From contig CM026426.1 in assembly GCA_014871385.1 (NCBI GenBank), forward strand, positions 38,209,776 to 38,273,775: DNA of 64,000 nucleotides. The letters are read 5' to 3'. A program made the translations under genes and the position numbers. The notes below the pieces were generated by a model. The model was given only the letters and a program-made list of their open reading frames with translations. It was not told the origin of the DNA and searched no databases. This document shows, piece after piece, positions 59,247-64,000 of this stretch. The stretch is from Ceratodon purpureus (lineage: Eukaryota; Streptophyta; Bryopsida; Pseudoditrichales; Ditrichaceae). How positions within the stretch are numbered: position 1 is the stretch's first letter; each line of letters begins with the position of its first letter.

Positions 59247-59801
59247 ATGGCTACATTCGGAAATGTCAAAGGAGATGAAGTTTTATATGGGCCGGACTCC
59301 GACTGTCTGAGTGTTCACGAAACTATGCGCAATTCAGTGGAACGTAAACGTCTGCGTGTGGCTCGATACTTGATGAAACACAATTTGTAGACGCTGGAGT
59401 GGGTGAATTTTGCAAGTTCCCTGGCACAGGAACACGTACATCCTGGAACACACTGCGAGGCTCTTCGGTCAGCAATCTCGTTGGTAGATGAACTCCCGGA
59501 GGACCTAGTTTTGAAGAGTATTTGGCCGAAGTTGATTAAGACCCTTTCCCGCGAAGAGTTGCTTCGGACACCGTTTCCATTTCAGTCAGAATCATACCTA
59601 GAAGTCAAAAATTTCCAAACGTGCTGCACTCTACGAAGAGTATGTCGAGGATGGAGGCGGTTTGTAGAGGACATGAAAGAGTGGAACGATGGCCTTGTAG
59701 CATGGTGCTTTGGAATGCACAGGATTCCATTAGGACAGCAAGAGGATCCACACAGTAGTACTGACACAGCTACTGATAGTGACGCAGAGTCACAGGAATG
59801 A
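59247..59801 (+). CDS. F-box-like protein, one in-frame TAG
   Basis: From ATG 59247 (MATFGNVKGDEV) one frame runs to TGA 59799-59801 except for a TAG at 59388-59390. The downstream part contains VDELPEDLVLKSIWPKL followed by LRRVCRGWRRFVED, which fits an F-box-type helical motif used to bind SKP1 in ubiquitin ligases. The C-terminus is acidic and Ser/Thr-rich. The start may lie after the TAG (an acceptor-like TTGTAG is present), in which case the gene is intact. Confidence in the F-box call is moderate because only the helix pattern supports it. Confidence 0.5.
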
Positions 59802-60181
59802 CGCAACGAATACTTCCTGTAGTAATCACTGAACAGAGTTTATTAGCAATTGATAACGCGTTACAACGGGCCCCTAAACGCAGTCACCAAGCACAAGACT
59901 ATCTGCCCAGTACTCTTGGTGACTTTTTTTGTACGAGATCTTCAATGACGACTAATATACGTAATTAACGTTATCCACGTTGTGGATGTCCTCATCTGTT
60001 GCGTCGTTCAATTAGGGTCAGTTCGAAAGCAAGTAAAATGTGTTAAGGTTTGTAATTATGTCTCGCATCTATTTGTTACTGTAAATCGTCGGAGCTGTTG
60101 TCTTTGGCGCAGGAAGGTGTCATTGTTTCGGTATTAAGCGTGAAGGAGGGCGGTTGGGCGTTTCACGTGGATAGAAGCATC

Positions 60182-62486
60182 ATGAATAATCCAGCATACT
60201 CCCAAGAGAACACCACTAACCAGGTATGATATTCAATTAATAGTGTTGATATGTTACTTACAGTTTGTATAAAACATTTTGATCTAGGACAGTGTATGTG
60301 CTGATACTACAGGCTGCTTCCACGCCACATCCGCCGGCTCACTCCACCTATCCGCATCGGCAACCGTATATGCATCCGTGGACTTAGCAGTCGATGTACC
60401 CTCCGCCTGCAGCATCACCTGTGGAAACGGCAGAACATCTTCAGTACATGTATCACGCACTCGGGCACCCACAGATGCAAGGACATTCACTAGTAATGCA
60501 AGGAATGGAAAACTCTAGGCACATGATGAAACCTGGCGTTTCAAATATGGAGTACATGATGGCCGGGGTCTCCCCGATTGCTGATCCTCGATGTAGCGGC
60601 ATGCAATCGAAATATGTTCCACCTCCGAATCCTCCACAATACCAGTCATCCTTGGGTCGCGACCGTAATAGCGTTGGAAGCGTTGGGAGCGTGGGCCCAG
60701 GTTATCGGGCTCCGATAGATACTTCAAGAACGGGGCAATTTCAACACTCATCAACAATGCCGATGCAGATTCCGGGTGCCCCTTATTATTCACCTGGTAA
60801 TGCGCCATGGCCGGGATGGAGAGGCCCGACATCTGGCCTTCTAACCCAGACAACTTCCACGAAAGGAACAACCGACATGACAGAACACGGAGTCTCCAAG
60901 AAGATGCTGCAGAGGCGGGCACAGCGTGAGCGATCCCGTGCTTATAAAATAAAGTCTCAGCAGTGGCCTGTAACGATCGCAGCTACGGAGAGCAGAGAAA
61001 TACCGAAAGATGTACGACCCTTTGTGCACACACAGTTCAGAGCATCGGCGAGTCGTTGGTTGAATATGTAAGTGATCAAATTCCGTGATCATCCCGACAC
61101 GGACATCAAAATACTAAAAGATGACCTTGACAGGAGGTTCACTTTTGACCTACTGCTCAAGGAAGGCTATGATTTTTTTTAAGCATATACATCAAAAGCA
61201 TTCTCAGAACTGCTCGATACCTATGGCATAAGCATTGGATTCAAACAGGCAGAGGCGAAAAACATAAATTTTGCCCTTCCCGGTTTTACCCCGCACTGGT
61301 TACGTATTAGCGTACGAAAGAAGTAGATGACAAAGCTAGACTTCTGAAAGAGGAGAGAGAAGCAAAGAGGAAAGAGCGAGAGCTTCGTCTCCTTAGTACA
61401 GGCGCAGGAGAAGCCGCTGCCGATCCAGAGTGGGATGTATGTAAATCAAAACCGCCTTCTTTATTTTTCACTCATAGTCTTCTTTCTTGGTATCTACGTC
61501 CAGTGAAGTACCTTAATCTAGACCTGTTAGGTATCTTATTACTAGGAAGCGTACTGATATTTGAATTATTAAAATCTGCCACCACTAGCCTCTATTAGAC
61601 GAGGACGAGGACAATGTAGACTGGCTTGACCCAGAGTCAAGCAAGGATTCTGTGCCAGAGGACGATCCATCGAACTCTTTGCCAACGACCGAACCCGACG
61701 CAATGGTAAGATCTTATACCACTTATGTACGTAGAAGGGGACAGTGCTTGTGTCAGCCTTGTTATCGATAGCCACGCCGCATGCTTCTTGAATAACAAAT
61801 CCGTTACCATGTCGTGCAACGATTTTATCATCCATGTTTTGTTGCACAGTAGGAACAATTTTTTTGTAGACATATGTAAGTTAACCCTTTATATTTTTTG
61901 CCTTTACAATAATTGTAGCAGGCGCCTGTGGTATCCAAGAATGGTACTGCAACCACGCCTGGCTCGAAAGTGAGTGTATTATCCGACTAGATATGTAAAT
62001 TGCACTGACAATGAGGCACAGTTCCTGAAAACATTGTAAGACGAATAGTTTTATTCAAGGATGGAAGTGGAAGTATTGCAAGATCCACCCGAGCATCTAC
62101 ATTGATTAAAGATATGTAGTCTGTGTTGATCTTGGTCGCAGGAGGTGAATGAGACTTCGGGCACACCGAATCACTCTACCGCGGCTGTTGTGAACCGTAC
62201 CAAGAGCGATCTTGTAGGCAGGTCTCTGGGCCGAGAGCTTGGAACCGTTACAACCCAACTGCAATCAATTACCAAGAGGATGGACGACGTGGAGAGGCAC
62301 ATGACAAAGAACGATCAGGACATGGCGGAAGTTCAAAAGAAGTTAGACCTATTACTAGGCTTCATCATGCCAACTGGGGCGCAGAGACCTCCGTCCGCCG
62401 ACTTATGTAATGTCCAAACATGTCCAAACGACAGTTTATCCGTTAGTGGAAATCGGGCAGAGAGCTACGAACATAAGTGTTCCTAA
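60182..62486 (+). CDS. Multi-exon unrecognised gene with in-frame TAG/TAA codons
   Basis: Exons: 60182-60223, 60313 to about 61326, about 61312-61437, 61589-61705, 61922-61969 and 62142-62486, most with clean GT-AG borders. The start MNNPAYSQEN and Pro/Met-rich text (MYPPPAASP) look disordered; a basic stretch (KKMLQRRAQRERSRAYKIK) follows. A conserved-looking globular part comes next (FVHTQFRASASRWLN, VIKFRDHPDTDIKILKDDLD, LDTYGISIGFKQAEAKNINF), then an acidic part and a C-terminal coiled coil (QLQSITKRMDDVERH). Stops lie in the coding-like frame at 60385-60387 (TAG), 61069-61071 (TAA), 61180-61182 (TAA) and 61324-61326 (TAG). The first could be removed by splicing; the two TAAs inside the globular part suggest a pseudogene. 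Confidence 0.5.
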
Positions 62487-62815
62487 TTCCACTTTACCTA
62501 CAGAAATAACAGAAGTCAATGTCGTTTCTTGCTCCGGATCAGGAGTCTCTGTTGATTCAACGCAAATCTCCACTTCGGATCAGAACTAGGCATGTAAAAT
62601 GTAATAGGATTTCTGCAATATCGCCTCTCTTAATTTGTAGGGAATAGAGATGCAATGTCTAACATGAACATCTATTATGGATAACTATAAGCTAATACTG
62701 CTGTGTATGTTTATTTGTAACAGACTCCTTTTTTTTATGTAACGGTGGACGTGAACACAGTCTGGTCCCTATCGAGATAGTCACAATTGACATCGAGGGG
62801 GGAAGGGGAAACCCA

Positions 62816-63631
62816 ATGACTGGTCAGCAGGCAGCATTTGGGCTACTAGACAATGGGGAGACTTTAAGACCATTAAAGCGACCTTACGAGACTAGTGAAG
62901 AGCATCTACCACTCATTTCAAGCTTCCAGGCATGTCTGACTTATAATTCTACATGGAACTATGTTACTACAGGCACAAAGGGTGTGGTCAAATCTCTGTT
63001 AGCGCAGAAACGGAAGAAAACATGCGGCAAAGCTGCACTCCCTATCACATCCATAGGAACATGGATACGAGTTATTCAAGATCTGAAGTCCGTACTGGAT
63101 ACGGTGTCGATTCCAAGACCAACGATGAACTGGAAAAGACCGTCGAAGTTCCTCGATTACATTCCACCATCTGAAAACAAGGCACGCGCGGAGGGGGTAA
63201 GCCAAAATATCTTCTTCTAAACCACCTCATTTATGGTCTCCAGATTTTTGTACAGTACTGACATCGTTCTTCCCCTAACCTTTCCATGTTTATAGTGTCT
63301 ACTCGTGCCGCTGAACAAGGCAGTGTTGGTTCTTCACCCGGACCACTCCAACACTATTGTTGCACTAGGACGATGTAGTCATTCCTTAGGATCATATAAG
63401 AAGAAGCTCGTTCCCAATGTGAAGGGTGTTTCATGGGAGTATGGAATGCAGCAGGTGACCCTGGAACATATTTACCCGGAGTTTGCCAATTTACCAGTGT
63501 TGTATTCTGATCACCAACATGATGGAATTGTTGCTATATCGCATGCATTGAAGGGTGATTTCTCTGAAGATTTAACTATTCTCTCGCAGACACTTTACTT
63601 TAATATTATTGAAGTGAGCAAAGTGAACTAA
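62816..63631 (+). CDS. Unrecognised two-exon gene, possibly continuing the upstream gene
   Basis: Exon 62816-63196 (MTGQQAAFGLLDNGETLRPL) is joined through intron 63197-63295 in phase to 63296-63631, ending TAA at 63629-63631. The second exon reads CLLVPLNKAVLVLHPDHSNT and SHSLGSYKKKLVPNVKGVSW, a folded-looking segment with no family known to me. The N-terminus may extend upstream through an acceptor near 62723. Confidence 0.5.
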
Positions 63632-64000
63632 ACAATGGAGAAGTACATGACAATCCTATACCACTCGGGAATGCTCTGTATTAGTGTAGATGTTTATTGC
63701 AGTTAGCATCATCTCCTGTAAAGCCACAAGATTAATGGTGTGTATTGTAGTATTGGATGATTGAATCATCAAGGAAATTACTTCATACCACCACATGTGA
63801 TCAATTGTTCAGGAACTAACATTTGTCTATGCAAAGGTTTATTTCTTTAACTGTTATAGGGCATTGATGTCGAACATGAAATTGAAAGGAGTTTTTGTCT
63901 AGGTACTGCGAAGGGCATACGGGTGAAGTCAAATACTCCTTGGGACAGGATTTGATTTGGCTTCGACAACGGATTGTGCTAATGTATGGATGTGGCTACT
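63632..64000. other. 3' flank, no gene seen
   Basis: A/T-rich downstream sequence with no frame of note up to the window edge. Confidence 0.5.

Noticed and set aside
1142-61326. Reassignment of TAG/TAA to glutamine, as in some ulvophyte algae
   Set aside because: Several interrupted frames would read well with Gln, but exons of 200-420 codons (for example MULE exon 4 in E1) contain ordinary CAA/CAG and no TAG/TAA, TGA interruptions also occur, and homologues show Trp or Arg at some of the stops.
1-64000. CRISPR arrays, bacterial operons or rRNA
   Set aside because: Introns, plant-type domains and transposons show eukaryotic nuclear DNA; no spaced direct-repeat array of CRISPR type or rRNA core was seen.

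Overview
The window comes from a repeat-rich eukaryotic nuclear genome, most likely a green plant or streptophyte alga. Supporting signs are REM-like B3 DNA-binding domains, GT-AG introns, plant-style MULE, PIF/Harbinger and pogo/Tc1 DNA transposons, telo-box motifs (AAACCCTA) and long AT-rich deserts. I cannot name the species from the sequence alone.

Layout. 1-8807 is the right-hand part of a MULE transposon (E1) with two convergent genes: an unrecognised gene B on + and a MULE transposase A on -. 8995-12507 is a complete but decayed pogo/Tc1-type element with 24-bp inverted ends and a TA target duplication. 12.7-14.0 kb holds an unrecognised gene or pair of genes. 14.9-17.8 kb is AT-rich, with two small inverted-repeat elements and a diverged ~270-bp triplication. 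17780-26775 is a second, complete copy of the two-gene MULE family (E2), with ~270-bp inverted ends and a 9-bp target duplication matching at 8 of 9 bases. 26.8-33 kb is an AT-rich desert. 34.4-37.5 kb is a decayed PIF/Harbinger pair (transposase plus Myb/SANT-like protein). 38.3-39.4 kb is tandem repeats, interrupted at 39418-41671 by what looks like a solo LTR. 42.5-46.7 kb encodes a large intron-containing protein of a poorly described transposase-like family (DYAENY / SDGCAAQFK / HGKGP signatures). 47.6-49.1 kb is a gene with three B3 modules. 50.2-54.5 kb (-) is a RING-finger gene carrying a 400-bp MITE. 57.0-57.4 kb is minisatellite, followed by desert. 59.2-63.6 kb holds an F-box-like gene and two multi-exon genes I do not recognise.

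How parts work together. The main result is that E1 and E2 share one architecture: a MULE transposase and a non-mudrB-like partner gene placed tail to tail, with conserved intron positions in A and recognisable homology in B. E2 also contains 14 copies of the 7-mer TAGGACA (either strand), 11 of them outside exons, against about one expected; E1 has one. A transposon with a second DNA-binding gene and a dispersed short noncoding motif resembles the known VANDAL/VANC anti-silencing arrangement, and gene B plus TAGGACA may be an independent system of that type. This last step is inference.

Most transposon genes are decayed by a few in-frame stops, several of them explicable as C-to-T changes. 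Splice sites are read by eye; exon ends are exact only where given.
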